A stretch of DNA of 64,000 nucleotides from Amphimedon queenslandica (GCF_000090795.2 NW_003546417.1:3836-67835); one strand, 5' to 3'. Shown: positions 46,644-59,494, counted from the first letter of the stretch. Notes: generated by a model from the letters alone, not told the origin. Numbers and translations: made by a program.

Positions 46644-47727
46644 TTATTCTAGTGTATGTTTACATTGGTGTATTTGACTGACTTGTGTTTTGTTAAGGTA
46701 GTCAGGTACTTCAACATAAAGTGGAGTGGGAGGTATAAAAGTTTGCAGTCGAACTGCCTCTTGTGCAGTCTGCTGTGATGCTATAAGATGCTGTAATTCT
46801 TGTGACTATAGAAGAACCATCATCATTAGCAGCTTACATGTATATGTACTGTATACATGTAAAGTATATAGCTTACCCTTTCCATGTCATATGTGAGTTG
46901 TGTGTTTCTGACTCTGTATCTTGCCTCTGCTGCTCTGTTTTATGAAGACTGTAAATTATACACTCACTTATTTTCTCTCTCACTTGAGTTGTCCAATAAG
47001 TTCGCTGTTTTCTTCGTGTTCTATTAAACTCTTCAGCAATGGAGCAGGATCATCACTGTATAAATAATAGATTTAGTGATGCATAAGAAGTGACTTGTGT
47101 TATAATATTTATCTTTGACGTACACTTTTGCTAGCAGTTTTCGAGCTCTAACCCTCTTCAAGGACTCCATTTGTTTTTCAAGGATCTCCTTACTTGTTGG
47201 TTCATACTATGCATGGGGATATAATGAAAAACTTAAAAAGAATAAAGTGCATGTACATGTACACGTATAATGTACGCAAATGCATGCATGCAAGCCATAA
47301 GTATCACCATACCATCATGTATCTGCTTTTTTGCATTGGTGTTAGCTTGCTGAGCTCTGCTGGTGTCATCTGCTTCCAATTCTTGAGCTCTACCTTTTCC
47401 CTCCTCTTCCTTCCCCTTGTCTCTCCATTGGAGCATGACTCCATCTCTTTTTGCTGTCTCACCATTTCGTGTAGCTTCCGTGAAAAGCCTCTACAGCCAG
47501 AAAAATAATAGTTAAGCAGGAGAACTGCAACCATGAGTGTAGACTGCAGCAGGACTGTCAATATGAAATTGTGAATCATGGCATTTTGCCAAATACCTTT
47601 GTCCAACATCAGCAAGGCTTATGAGTGTAGAGCTGTCTATTGGAGGCAAGCCCGTTGAGGTGTGGAGGTTTAGTTTCTCCGAAGGCTTTTGTCGACGAAT
47701 AGCAACATCAGAACCATCTGTCTCCAT
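46644..47727 (-). CDS. Coiled-coil protein of unknown function
   Basis: Spliced gene, about seven exons, roughly 240 residues; family not recognised. It starts METDGSDVAIRRQKPSEKLN at 47727 and passes through STLISLADVGQRGFSRKLHE, MTPAELSKLTPMQKSRYMM and YEPTSKEILEKQMESLKRVR. Next come DDPAPLLKSLIEHEENSEL, AAEARYRVRNTQLTYDMER and SQELQHLIASQQTAQEAVRL. It ends TFIPPTPLYVEVPDYLNKTQ...KHTLE at 46644. Phases agree across the proposed junctions. Helical, charged heptads dominate. I chose the acceptors near 46950 and 46827 because other choices hit stops, so the last two exons are the weakest. It is divergent from ACOX1, 136 bp start to start. Confidence 0.55.
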
Positions 47728-47863
47728 TATATTACTGGGCTGTCCGGGTGTGGGCCAGTTGCCATGGGAACAAAGTGAATCTCATGAATAAGTAATGAAT
47801 TCCACGGAAATATACTAGAAGTGTAAGATAAACGGACTTTGGGTTAACTTACTGAGTAGAAAG
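47728..47863. promoter_or_regulatory. Presumed bidirectional promoter, coiled-coil gene/ACOX1
   Basis: 136 bp between outward-facing start codons. It contains CGGACTTTGGGTTAACTT, which loosely resembles a DR1-type nuclear-receptor site, but that match is weak. Promoter role inferred from layout. Confidence 0.4.
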
Positions 47864-50800
47864 ATGGCCACTGCAAGGAGTGCAGTCCCTGAGCTAAGAG
47901 TGGAGAGGGAGAGGAGTAGACTGGACTTGGAGCAACTCACAAACTTCCTAGATGGAGGAGAGATGTTTACTGAGCGTAGAAGGGAGCTGGGTAATCTTTA
48001 AATATTCTCACCTTCCTCCTCTATATCTGCCCAAATCTCTTTAGTTAAGCTGGTAGTGGAGGACCCAGTGTATAAAAGAGACGACAAGTACTTTTTGTCT
48101 CGCGAGGAGGCCTTTGAGTCTTCAATGAGAAAGAGCATTCATTATATCGAGGCTCTTAAATCAGGAAAAATCAAGGGAAGACCTGATGCTTACTTTTATA
48201 GAACGTATGTCATCATGCACTGCATAAATTATTCAAGTACTTTAAAGATGCATGTACAAGTGTTTTTATTTATTGTCTAGTGTTTTAGACTTTTAGTAGT
48301 CATTGCATTATGCAAATATTGTTGTTTCTACATGACTACATTAATTATTTTTGTTTTTTATTTATTTTATATTTAGAGCTATAAATGATGATCTTCCAAC
48401 AGTCCTGCATGACTCCATGTTCCTGCCTACAATAGAAGTAGGAATGGAGAGAGAGCAGTAGAGCAACATTCATAAATGTTATTATATTTATACTTGCAGG
48501 GTCAATGCACTGAAGAACAGAAAGAGAAATGGTTAAAATTAGCTTCTAATTACAGCATTATCGGAGCCTATGCACAAACTGAGCTAGGACATGGTAAAAC
48601 TAACGTGTTACTCATAATTTTAATTCATTCATTCCAGGAACCTTTATAAGGGGTCTTGAAACTACAGCAACTTATGACCCCTTGACTGAGGAATTTGTCC
48701 TCAATTCTCCAACACTTACTTCAATGAAATGGTGGCCTGGAACACGTAAGAATTAACAAAATTATAACTGTACTTATGTACAAGATGCATCATACATTTA
48801 TAATACATTCATACAGTTGGTCATACTGCCACACATGCTGTGGTTGTTGCAAGACTAATAACCAAAGGAAAAGATGAAGGAATTCATTTGTTCATTGTGC
48901 AGCTACGTAGCCTTGAGGACCATAGACCACTACCAGGTAACAGTAGCTATTAATAAATAGCAGTTATTAATTGGTTATTAAAGGAATAAAGATCGGAGAC
49001 ATTGGACCAAAGTTTGGGTACTTTGGTATGGATAACGGTTTTCTCCACATGACAAATGTGAGGATACCAAGAGATCAGATGCTAATGAAATATGCTCAGG
49101 TAATACACGAAGGACTCAATCATAATAATTATCCATTTTAGGTATCACGAGATGGTACTTACTCAAAGCCTCCAACTGATAAGATCACGTATGGTACTAT
49201 GGTTTTTGTAAGAGCAGGTATTGTCGTCCAGTCGGCTAGCATCCTGGCCAGGGCTGTTACTATAGCAATCAGATACAGTGTAGTCAGAAGACAGACACAG
49301 AACAGACCTGGGTAAGATAATGAAGTATGCAATGGAGCCTTTATATAATGGACACTTCTTGTCTGTTATACAGAAGTGTCCATTAAATTGAGAGACACCT
49401 GCTCTATTGTATGTATGTATGAGTATTATGTGTTATGTTATATACTTTTAGTGAGCCAGAGACACAAGTACTGGATTATCAAACTCAGCAGTTCAAGCTC
49501 TTCCCTCTATTGGCCTCTGCTTATGCTATGAAATTTGCTAGTCAGTACATGCTCAAACTTTATGTTGGAATCACCGGAGAAATTGCCGAAGGGAATCTTG
49601 AATCTCTACCAGAAGTAAATCAGCTAATACCCTTTTTATTATATTTAAGCCTCTCTTTATAGCTTCATGCTACCAGTGCTGGTTTAAAAGCTCTTTGTTC
49701 TGAAATATCTTCTAATGGTGTTGAGGTATTCTTTATAAATACATGTATGTGTATGTTTCTTATCTTTCTTTCTTGTAGCTCTGTAGGCTGTGTTGTGGTG
49801 GTCATGGATATTCAGCCGCTAGTGGTCTACCTCAGCTTTATGTTGATTATTCTCCAGCACAGACATATGAAGGAGAGAACACAGTCATGTTACTCCAAAC
49901 AGCAAGGTTACCTAATTGAAGTACCTCTCTCATGTCTTGTTCTTTTTTCTGTGCAGGTATCTTTTGAAAATATCCAGACAGAAAGTTCCTCAGGCTCAGT
50001 TGCCAAACAATGTGGCATATCTTGGAGTCGATTATCCAAAGTATAAGGAGAGCCCAGTTTTGACTCCAAAACAATTTAATGATCCACACATTTTACTGGA
50101 AGCATATCGCCAGAGAGTGATTAGGTAAGAGACAGTGAACAAAAGAACGATGAGGGCTATAATAATTGTGAAGCTTTTTATCATCAATATTTTGTTTTTA
50201 TTCATTCATTATTTTTAAAGGTTAGTTGCTGTAGCATTAAGGAGGTACATGAATGGCATTGACTCTGGATTGGATGCTGTTGCTGCCTGGAATAACTCTT
50301 CAGTGGATTGGACAGTAGCAGCAAGAGTAAGATATGCATCATGTGAGAGTCACATGATAGTATTGGGACTTTTTATTTACAGGCTCACTGTCATTATCTT
50401 GTTTTGAAAGCATTCCAGTCCAGCATAGATACAGCTGAAATGTGTGAAGCTAATTTAAGTATAATGAGAGTTTTGTGCTGCTTGTTTGGACTGTTTGGTA
50501 TAATGCAGTACAGTGGAGAATTCTGCCTGGTGAGAAAATAGTAATAATTTTTAATTATTAATATTTATGATTTTGGGCAGCTTAAAAAATTCATAAAAAA
50601 TTAATTTTGATTGAAATCAGCTCAAACTTGCTACACAACATGAAAACATGTATGTGTATCAAATAAAAATATAAAAATAAAAAAATTCTTTTTTTAGTCA
50701 TTTTTGGCGAAATTTGACTTTGGCCAAATTTTTGAGTAACTTTAAAAATTTGTAAAAAATCCAATTTTGATCGGAATCAGCTCAAACTTGCTACACAATA

Positions 50801-51770
50801 TAAAAACATGTATATGTATCAGGTAAAAATATAAAAATGGAAAATTCTCTCCTAGTCATTTTTGGCAAAATTTAGCTAAAATCCCTGTACTATGCTACAG
50901 GGACTTTGGCCAAATTTTTGAGTAATTTTAAAAATTTGTAAAAAAAATTAATTTTGATCGAAATCAGGTCAAACTTGCTACACAACATAAGAACATTTGT
51001 GTGTATCAGTTAAAAATATAAAAATAGAAAATTCTCTCCTAGTCATTATTGGCAAAATTTGGCCAAAGACTCTATACTATAGTACAGGAACTTTGGTCGG
51101 ATTTTGGAGTTCAAATTTTGGTTGGAAGCAATTCAAAATTTATGAACATGTATATGCATTAGAAAAAATTATAAAAAGAGAAAATTCTTTTTCAACCCTG
51201 ATTGTGTGTATTATTATTACTATGTAGGATGGGTATATGAATAGTGATCAGATTGAAATGGCCAAGAACCAGCTTTATTCCCTGCTAAAGGAAGTGAGGT
51301 AAACTCTTATATCTGTCTGACCACACATCCTTTGGGTTTGCACTTTGACATTGCCAATATTGAAATTCTGTTTTTAATCATTTTAAGCATTCAAAGTAAG
51401 AGTTAATCTTTTCCTTCAGATATGAAGCAGTTCCATTGGTTGATGCATTTGATATTCATGATGACATATTAAACTCGTGTCTTGGTCGTTATGATGGTGA
51501 TGTGTACAGACACTTGTATCAGTGGGCACTAAGAGCCCCTAGGAACAAGAAAGAGGTAATGACATGTATTACTGACATTAACACAACAGGCATAATGTTT
51601 AAAAAATTTGTAAATTTGTGATTGATATTAGTTTAAACTTTTTAAGAGCATGTGGTCGTTGTTGCATGATAACTGTTGACTGATTTGCTTATTATTATTA
51701 TTTTTAGGTTCATGATACTTATGAGAAATATTTGAGGCCACTTTTAAAGAAAACCAAGTCCAAGCTATGA
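47864..51770 (+). CDS. ACOX1: Peroxisomal acyl-CoA oxidase 1
   Basis: FAD enzyme of the first step of peroxisomal fatty-acid beta-oxidation, making trans-2-enoyl-CoA and hydrogen peroxide. About 15 exons. The start is [20 protein letters not shown] at 47864. Family blocks: [114 protein letters not shown] and [18 protein letters not shown], with the catalytic-base Glu in the last. The C-terminus TKSKL is a canonical PTS1 signal. The intron 50535-51227 holds a satellite array. The stop is 143 bp from the convergent EF-Ts stop. Confidence 0.95.
50570..51195 (+). repeat. Satellite-like tandem array, about 3 diverged units
   Basis: In an ACOX1 intron. Units are recognised by TCGGAATCAGCTCAAACTTGCTACA, ACATGTATATGTATCAG and ATTCTCTCCTAGTCATTTTTGGC blocks. 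Cores near 50885 (CTGTACTATGCTACAGGGAC) and 51070 are imperfect palindromes, so this array is older or less homogenised than those at 12517 and 44885. Confidence 0.85.
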
Positions 51771-51912
51771 TAGTATTAACTTTGATAATAATGACACTAC
51801 TCTTGCTAATATTTAATAGATATTAATAATGATGATAATGTTAATCATTTTTATACAATTTTAATTTTAGGTATAACAATTTTGTTTTTTTTTGTAATAA
51901 ATAAGAGTATAA

Positions 51913-53159
51913 TCACTGGTTGGTGTCTCCCACTCCAAAACGAACAAAGCTCCCAACAGAGAGTCCATGAGACCTCAGCCACTCCCCCACTGGCACACTA
52001 CCGTCAAACAAAAACCTTTGAGTGAGTAGATCCTCCTCTCCTCCCCCTCCAATGAGACGTGGGTTGCACCCGACAATATGCTGAGCTAGCTGATCACCAA
52101 GAGAAGCTGATGACAAAGGAGCCACATTATCTTTATCAGCCTTTAAAGTAAAACTAGCATTAACTCCATTTTCATTATCATCTAAGTCAGTGTTCGATCC
52201 ATTACTAGTACTCTCTTCAGTATTCCATGTCACTGGTTGTGGTTTATTAATGAGGTGTACAATACAACCATATCTACCCATACCAACACCAGATACATAT
52301 AGTCCATTGTACACGTACGATGATATGAAACCTTCCTCCTTTCTCCCTCCGTCTAGTCTCATGTGGTAGCCACGTGTCAGGTTTATCTTCTCGCCGAGTA
52401 GTCCTATTTTTTCGGCCGTCATGTCACCAAGTAAATTCCCTCCAGGGCCTCTGAACGAGGCTAGATCCTCTGGTTTGAGGTGTTGCTGAGGGTCTGATGG
52501 TGGGTTGCACATTAAATGATCGGCTGTAGCTCTGGCAGCCTCTGACACGTATTGAAGGAAATTTTGATTTCTAGCCACAAAATCAGTTTCACAGTTCACC
52601 TAATAAAAATAATAATAATTAGCTCATCATTACTACATCATAATATTAAGGTAATTAATTAATAAGTTAATTAATAGTACCGTATAAGGGGTATATTTCC
52701 CGGGGAAAATATTTCATGAAAATCCCCTTTAAACCTATTCACAAGGAAAAAATTTTGCATTTTTCTTCTACTGACCATTATTAGTATGGTAAAAATAATT
52801 TTCACAGATAAAAATTTTCACGAATTTTTTAAAACTGTGAAATTAGCGAAATTAAATCCCAGTGAAATATACCCTCTATATGGTATCATCGCCATTCTCC
52901 TCACTTCTAGCATTGTTGCTGCATTACCATCCACACAAGCAGCTATAACTCCTTGAGTGGTAGCACGTGGTAGGTCAGCCTTTATCCATCCTTCTTTCCT
53001 TGCTTGTTCTTTGAGCCATTCTTCAGCCAGAGAGAGGTCATTGTTGTGAAGAGACAAAGCCTCCTTGCATTTTGAGAGCTGATAGCCTGTCTTCTTACGG
53101 AGGACAGCCAGAGGACTAGAGGAAACTGAAGAATAAAACCTAGAAAATCTCAACCACAT
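51913..53159 (-). CDS. TSFM: Mitochondrial elongation factor Ts
   Basis: Guanine-nucleotide exchange factor for mitochondrial EF-Tu. Two exons, 53159-52905 and 52599-51913. The N-terminus MWLRFSRFYSSVSSSPLAVL is a plausible mitochondrial presequence. The EF-Ts N-terminal UBA-like helices follow (LRKKTGYQLSKCKEALSLHN, DLSLAEEWLKEQARKEGW), then the signature VNCETDFVARNQNFLQYVSE that contacts EF-Tu. The C-terminal dimerisation-like part includes CIVHLINKPQ, SLGDQLAQHIVGCNPR and LLTQRFLFDGSVPVGEWL. A Ser/Asn/Asp-rich insert sits near the middle. The single intron contains a MITE that ends about 17 bp from the splice donor. Confidence 0.93.
52678..52885. mobile_element. TA-flanked MITE, CCGTATAGCG family, copy 4
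   Basis: A 208-bp element in the TSFM intron. It starts TACCGTATAAGGGGTATATT and ends AAATATACCCTCTATATGGTA. The internal blocks TTCACAGATAAAAATTTTCACG and GTGAAATTAGCGAAATTAA resemble copies 2 and 3. Confidence 0.75.
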
Positions 53160-53312
53160 TGTAGAGTAGACGACTAGACGTGACCACACCTAGACCATCC
53201 TAGACCCATTCCATTCCCCATCCAGCAACCAGCATTGGTCTCGCCTCCTTTTTTTTGCTGTAGGCTAGATCTAACCATACCGGTAGACGTTTTTGGTTTT
53301 GCCAGAATCAGA
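53160..53312. promoter_or_regulatory. Presumed bidirectional promoter, TSFM/kelch-ZU5 gene
   Basis: 153 bp between outward-facing start codons, GC-richer than its surroundings. No TATA box seen. Inferred from layout. Confidence 0.45.
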
Positions 53313-56300
53313 ATGTCAGGACAAAGTTAATTTCACTCTCTTACTTCTCCTCTCTATTTTTCTCCTTTACACAGGTACTTATACATTCAAATGGAGGGCT
53401 TGCCACTCAGCTCCAGTAATAGGAAGGTCTCTCTACCTGTGGGGAGGGTTCCAACCTGATTGGCTTAGCCCTGATATCATACAAGCACACGATTCATCTC
53501 AAAAGAGGAAAGTGGCTTCAACAGTTGAGTCATTTTCCTTTTCATCAGCTCGCTGGTCCTCTCACCTAACAAGGGGAAATCCTCCATTAGGAATCACTGG
53601 CTACTTCTGTACCACCTTTCGTTCTAATATTTATTATTATGGTGGCTGGTGTGGTCATGATATTTGTTTCCACAACAATTTAAATGTACTAAATACACTG
53701 ACCATGAGCTGGACCCAACTGCACCCTAATGATGAGTCCAGGATGAAGAAAGGCTATGGTGGAATGCTATCACTCGAATTTGATGGAACTGACTATCTTT
53801 TTATGGTTGGAGGAGCAGGTACTACACCAGCTGTCAAACATCCTCAGTTTCAATATCAGAATAATAAGACGAATGATGCCCTTGTTCTTACTAATGAACA
53901 GTTACTTCATAATCTATCTAATGGTGAGTTTTTATCAGTAATATCAGCGATTGTGTACAAGCCTGAGTTTTAGGAATTCAGGTGGGTTTATAATATGACT
54001 CTAGACCAGTGTACCAATAATTTTAAATTAAGAAATGTGGGTGATTTCACTGACCATTTGATGCATGCTTTACGCTAGAATTAATTCAAATTTGACTCTA
54101 GTACGTGTCAACACAATGTTAGGCCTAGCATAATATTGTAAACCAGCCTTAAGTTAGTAGCATATAAGAAATTAATGAAGATTTATAATTTTACTTTTTA
54201 AAGTTGATTGACAATATGCAATATACTACAACCAAAGTGCCTATAAATATGTGGCGTAACACAAGAATTGAAACTTTCCCAACTCTTACGTTACAGCGGT
54301 TATGCATTTATTAACAAATTTAATGTATTGCAGTGTGTCAATTAGTTTGCGAAGATAATGAATTTTTTTGTATTTATATTATTGTGTGTAATTAAATTAA
54401 CAAATTTCTCTTGTTCTTGTTCTTTTAGGACAATTCACTGTTCCATCTGTCAGTGGACAGTGCTGTCCTCCAACTAGTAGTTTTACAATCAACAAAATAA
54501 ATGGAAATAAAGGAATAATGTTTGGAGGAGCAATTAATCTTCCTGATGGCTATATACCTACTAATGGTTTGTACATATTTCATGTGACACATACTACAAT
54601 AGTAAGTTATTATCTACCTTATGACATAATGGCTTTGTTATTTAACATTTTAACTTAAGCTATACCGTTGGCATGTATTAATTTTAGTGTTTTTGAAATA
54701 TTGAGTGATTTACTTTTACTATAATTTAAATTTAGTACTCGCAATTAAAAGTCACTCTAAGGTAGACACTAAACAATGAAGATTGTAGAATAAGCGTATA
54801 AGTTTTAATGTATGCATCAATGTCAATATTATTAGAGGAAACCACTTTTTTGGAGTTGTTGTGTTTTAATCGAAAAAAATTGAGAATTTTGTGATCAAAA
54901 AGTAACAAACCACCTAGTTAGGTATTTTTTCTTAGCATCAATACAATCAAAATGATTGCTACACCCATGCAAAATTTCCAATCCCATGATTTACTCTATT
55001 ATCTATGCTTCAAGTTTAGTTATAATTGAGGTTAGCTGCCTTATTATACTGCACAAAGCTTTAAGCTTGTGTCACTCCTTTACATCAATAGAAGAGAGTT
55101 CGTAGCTGCCTTTTTATTTTACTGTGACCATAATTAACACCACAAACCATTATAAATATTTAATTTTGGTTTTTGTTTAAGAATTTCTCACCATGTTTGC
55201 TAAAATTAGGCTTAACATTATTGAATTTGATTTGAGACTAGCATTTATGCATCCGAGCAGGTCAAATCACCCACCTTAAAAATTATTATTACATCTGCCT
55301 TATTATTATTACAAGTAATGAAGTCCACTGTAGTAAATACCGGTAATTGTATAATTTTTATTTTATCTATTATTTTAGCATTGGGAGAGAGTTAAAAAAG
55401 GATCAATATCTGGTAAGGAACTCTGGCCTATGGACATATGTGATCATGCTAGTGCTATTATCAATGGAGTCTCTACCTCACCTGCACTAGTAGTGATTGG
55501 TGGGTGGAGTAATAGCAGTCAACTAGTGAATGATTGTTTATTATTGGATAATATCACTACTAGTCAGTACAGTTGTAAGAAGGTATGTCACTGTACATGT
55601 TTAATTATTCAAGTTTAATAATGAAATTTGGGAGAGCCTTACCCTGCATGATATTATTAATTATTTCTCAGATTCCTCTACCTGAATCTGTTACTGGCAG
55701 ATCCTATCACTCACTCACAGCAATCACAATGTCACCACACTGTGTGTGGCTAGTAATTGTTGGAGGAAGTCAAGATATTCGATGGAGAGTTCAACAGTTG
55801 ATGGAGGGAGGGCATGATGATGAAGAGGAAACTGGATATATGGTGGGTAGATTTATCGCTGATACTAATAGACTAATAATGATAATTGAATTAGGTAAGA
55901 TACTGTATTATTAATTAAGCAATCACTGCCATAATTATGATGAGGTTTTTTATGACACCTATATAAACTGTTTTAATTTGTTTTCTTATTTCAGTATATA
56001 TTGAAGCTGGTGAGTGGACAGTACAGTCAGTACTGGATGGTAATGATCTCACTAGTAAGAAATATCAAGAAAAGTATGAATCATACAGCAAGACCAGAAC
56101 ATGGTGGATGGATCAGTTAATAGAATATCCCACAGAGAAGGAAATGGAGCTTCAGAGATACATTCAGTTATTGCAAGAAAAACTACAAGCGGCTTATCAA
56201 AGCAAAGTATCACTACAGGAGGCACTGGTTGAGGCCAACAAACAAAGTATAATACCTATGCATGCGTGCACATTCTTAGTTATTAAAGTACTTATTAAAT

Positions 56301-59266
56301 GTGATATCATTTGATATGATTATTTTTATTATATTTTTTTAGCTGAGGTTGGTGATAATAAATTAGTAATGACTGAGAAATTAGAAGAAGTGCTGAAGGC
56401 ATTACAAGAAGAGAGACAGATTCTTACTGGTTAGGGTATCATCAGTACATAATATTAGATAGATCAGCTAATAGAATATCCCACAGAGAAGGAAATGAAG
56501 CTTTCAAGGCACATCCAGTTTTTACATCAAGAACTACAAGTGGCTCATCAGAACAAAGTGTCACTACAGGAGGCATTGCTTGAGGCCATCAAACAAGGTA
56601 CATGACATGTATATATTTAAATTGTATGTTTTCAGGCTCTAAAGCTGACGGAAATAATTTAGTTATTATGAATGAGAAATACGAAAGGGTTTTACAAGAG
56701 AAACAGAGTATTACTGGTTAGTGTGTATCATTACTGCGTAATATTAGATGAGTCTATTAATGTAGAAGATAATGAGAAACTTAGAGTTAAAGTTGCTTAT
56801 AATGAAGTATGGATAACTGAAATAGAAGAAGAGAAGAGACAAGTAGAGGAAGAGAATAGAAAAGTAGAAGACAAGAATAAAAAAGCAAAGAAAGAGAAAG
56901 AGCAAGCAGAGGAAGAGAAGAGACAATTAGAGGAGCAATACCTCATGGAGAAACAGATCACTAAAGGTTAGAGTATATTGTCATCAATATGTGTGTATTA
57001 TATAAGAAAATATTTTTAGAACTTAAAGCTAAAGTTGCTGTCAATGATGTATTTATAACTCAATTAGAGGAAGAGAATGAAGAAGTAGAGAAACAATATC
57101 GCAAAGAGAAACAGCTTACTAAAGGTTAGAGTATGTCATTAATGTGTATACTATATGAAAGAATGTTTAGATCTTAAGAGTAAAGTTGCTGACAAGGAAC
57201 TGTATACTGCCAAACTAATGAAGGAGAGGGAGCAATGGAGTCAAACCAAAGAGACTAGTTCCAAAGAAGTGCAATTTGATTACATGATCCCTTCAATGGG
57301 TAAGAGTATTATACTGACTGCATGAGTATATATTTTATACAATTTATAGATAATTTGGAATGTCTGAGTGATGTCCATGTAGCAGAGAAGAAGCTATTCT
57401 TAATTCAAGGAGACAAACCTCAACTGATGAATTGGGAGAAATATGGTCTAAGGATTGGATTACAAGAAGGAAGCCTATTGTCCTCTGAGACAGTAGAAGC
57501 AGCAGTGGTTGCTCTAGTAGGAGGACAGTTCCAGTTTCCTCCTAATACTGTCCTAGTCAGTGCTGTGTATGCAGTATCACTCTCAAAGCCTCTCTCCAAA
57601 CCACTCAAGTTGGAGATACAGCACTGCGTTGATTTAACAGGACGACCAGATCTTGTACAATACTTAAAGTTTGCTATAGCTCCTGTGAGCACGCCCAGCC
57701 TTCCTTACCAGTTTTCAATAGTTAAAGGAGGAGAGTTTAAACCTGATAGTTGGTATGGATCCATTCAACGAACTAAGTTCTGTTTAGTAGCTATTGTTGG
57801 GGAGAAACATCTACCCAAATCATCAACCAATGGAGAGGAGGATGAGGAGCAAGAGGAACAAGCAGAAGAGGAAGCTGAGGATGAAGTAGAAGATGGTAAT
57901 AGTGATAATTCTGATGAGACTAAAGATCCACAAGGAACTGGCAGTGGAGCTCAAGGTCAGTATGGTAGTCAGTCAGTCAGTCTGGGCTAATTCCACTATG
58001 TAGGAGAGTCTAGTAGTAGTCAGGGAGTAGAGAGAGAGGAGGAGACTGGAAGTCAGCCATTATTTGAGAAGGAAAATGAAGAGTCAAAGGATTATGAAGA
58101 ACCACAGCATGAAGAAGTAACTGCTCCAATACCTTGTACTGAGATTAGTTCAGATTTTAATAGTAAGTACATACATGCATCCACAGTAATGATATTATCT
58201 TTTTTGTTTATAGGTCAGGTAGTAGTTTCCACTAGTATAGTAGAGAATATGGCTTATGCTGGACTGGTTTATTATGAGAAGAAAGAAGCTGAAGATTTGG
58301 TGACATTTACTGCTGCTAAAGATCTTAATGCACTGCTTGAGGTATATCTGTTGTATTTTACAAAACTTTTAATATTTTTTTAGTTTATTGAACAAAAGCA
58401 CTCTCAAGCTGAAGTTGGGCAAAATATTCTATTTCGTTTCAAAGATTATGATGGACATATTGAATTAAAATTTGATACGCCTCAAGATGAGCCATTCACT
58501 GGTTGGAGTATTAAGCCTCACCTTAAGCCTTGTAGAGTAAGTACTGCAATATAATGTATAACTGATGGTTGGTATGTGTATATTAATAGTTTCTACGTTG
58601 TGATGTTGATAAGTTTGGTGAAGCTAATTATCCTCTTCCTTCCACCTGCCTGATATCAGTATATGGATTACCTGATGCTGTACCGTTATTGCACTATTCT
58701 ATACCTTTGAATGGAGTGGTTGATCCTAAGACATTATTCATTCACCGATCACTGAGAACTACTCTTCCCTCGCCTCTTCCTTCAACAAGTAATAGATACA
58801 AATTTAAAGTGTTTATTTATTTAATATTTATCAGATCCTACTACCTCCTCTAATGTAGTACAGGAATCAACTGCAGTATCAGAAACTAGTAAGCTGATAT
58901 TAGCATAATAACACACTAATCACTGAATTTGTATCATTAATAGGTACATTTAGATCTGATATTGCTCATAGAGTAATGACAGAATGTACTGGAATGATAA
59001 AGGAAAGGCTTGATCTAAATACATTAGTAGATAAGCTACTTGAGAAGAGGATGATAAATGAACGAGAGAAAAAGAAAGTTCTTGATGAACGATGTGGACA
59101 AACTGCTGATCAAAGAATGGACGAGCTACTTAGTTTAGTCAAAGCATCCATTAGAGAGGATGGAGAAGATTTTGGTTTGTTTCTAGAAATAATTAAACAA
59201 GAGAATACAAGGAGAGCTGATAGACTAGCTCAGACACTATTAGAAAATTATAAAAAGTCATTATAA
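53313..59266 (+). CDS. Kelch, coiled-coil, ZU5 and CARD-like multidomain protein
   Basis: Exon 1 is only 13 coding bases (MSGQ, 53313-53325) spliced over 49 bp into 53375. About 15 exons follow. The N-terminal third has kelch repeats ([75 protein letters not shown]). A coiled coil is built from short phase-1 exons at 56000-57300. The exon at 57350-57960 encodes a ZU5-like beta domain ([48 protein letters not shown]), then an acidic linker. The region 58215-58770 ([34 protein letters not shown]) is of unknown fold. The last exon is a death-fold, CARD-like helical domain ([32 protein letters not shown]). ZU5 plus a death fold recalls PIDD1 and UNC5; kelch in front is unusual. Probable signalling adaptor. 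The intron 54605-55378 shows no other gene. Confidence 0.8.
56123..56740 (+). repeat. Duplicated exon pair in the coiled coil
   Basis: [20 protein letters not shown]...[12 protein letters not shown] (56115-56250) and [20 protein letters not shown]...[12 protein letters not shown] (56462-56597) are copies. Each is followed by a paired second exon ending in the ILTG/SITG pattern ([31 protein letters not shown]). All bordering introns are phase 1, so the pair duplicated without a frame change. Confidence 0.85.
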
Positions 59267-59494
59267 TTTGTTTTTGTTATGTTATAGCGTGTATTTGTTG
59301 TTCTTTAATTTTATTATTTTTTATGTGAAATAAAATTATAAGTTGCTGGACCCAGGAGGGCGGGCTTACTCCGCCCTTTATTTTTTCCCGCGGGGGAGCT
59401 GTGAAGTAAAGACTGAGGACTCTCACTTCCATCAAAGATACTCTTTGCTCGTCACTGGTCCTTCGAATTCTTCTCTAACTAACATCCCCCACTG

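Noticed and set aside
53293-53374. N-terminal extension of the kelch-ZU5 gene with a hydrophobic [11 protein letters not shown] segment
   Set aside because: It begins with TTG and reads through a 49-bp intron; the CT-rich acceptor tract imitates a membrane segment. The ATG at 53313 spliced to 53375 restores the frame.
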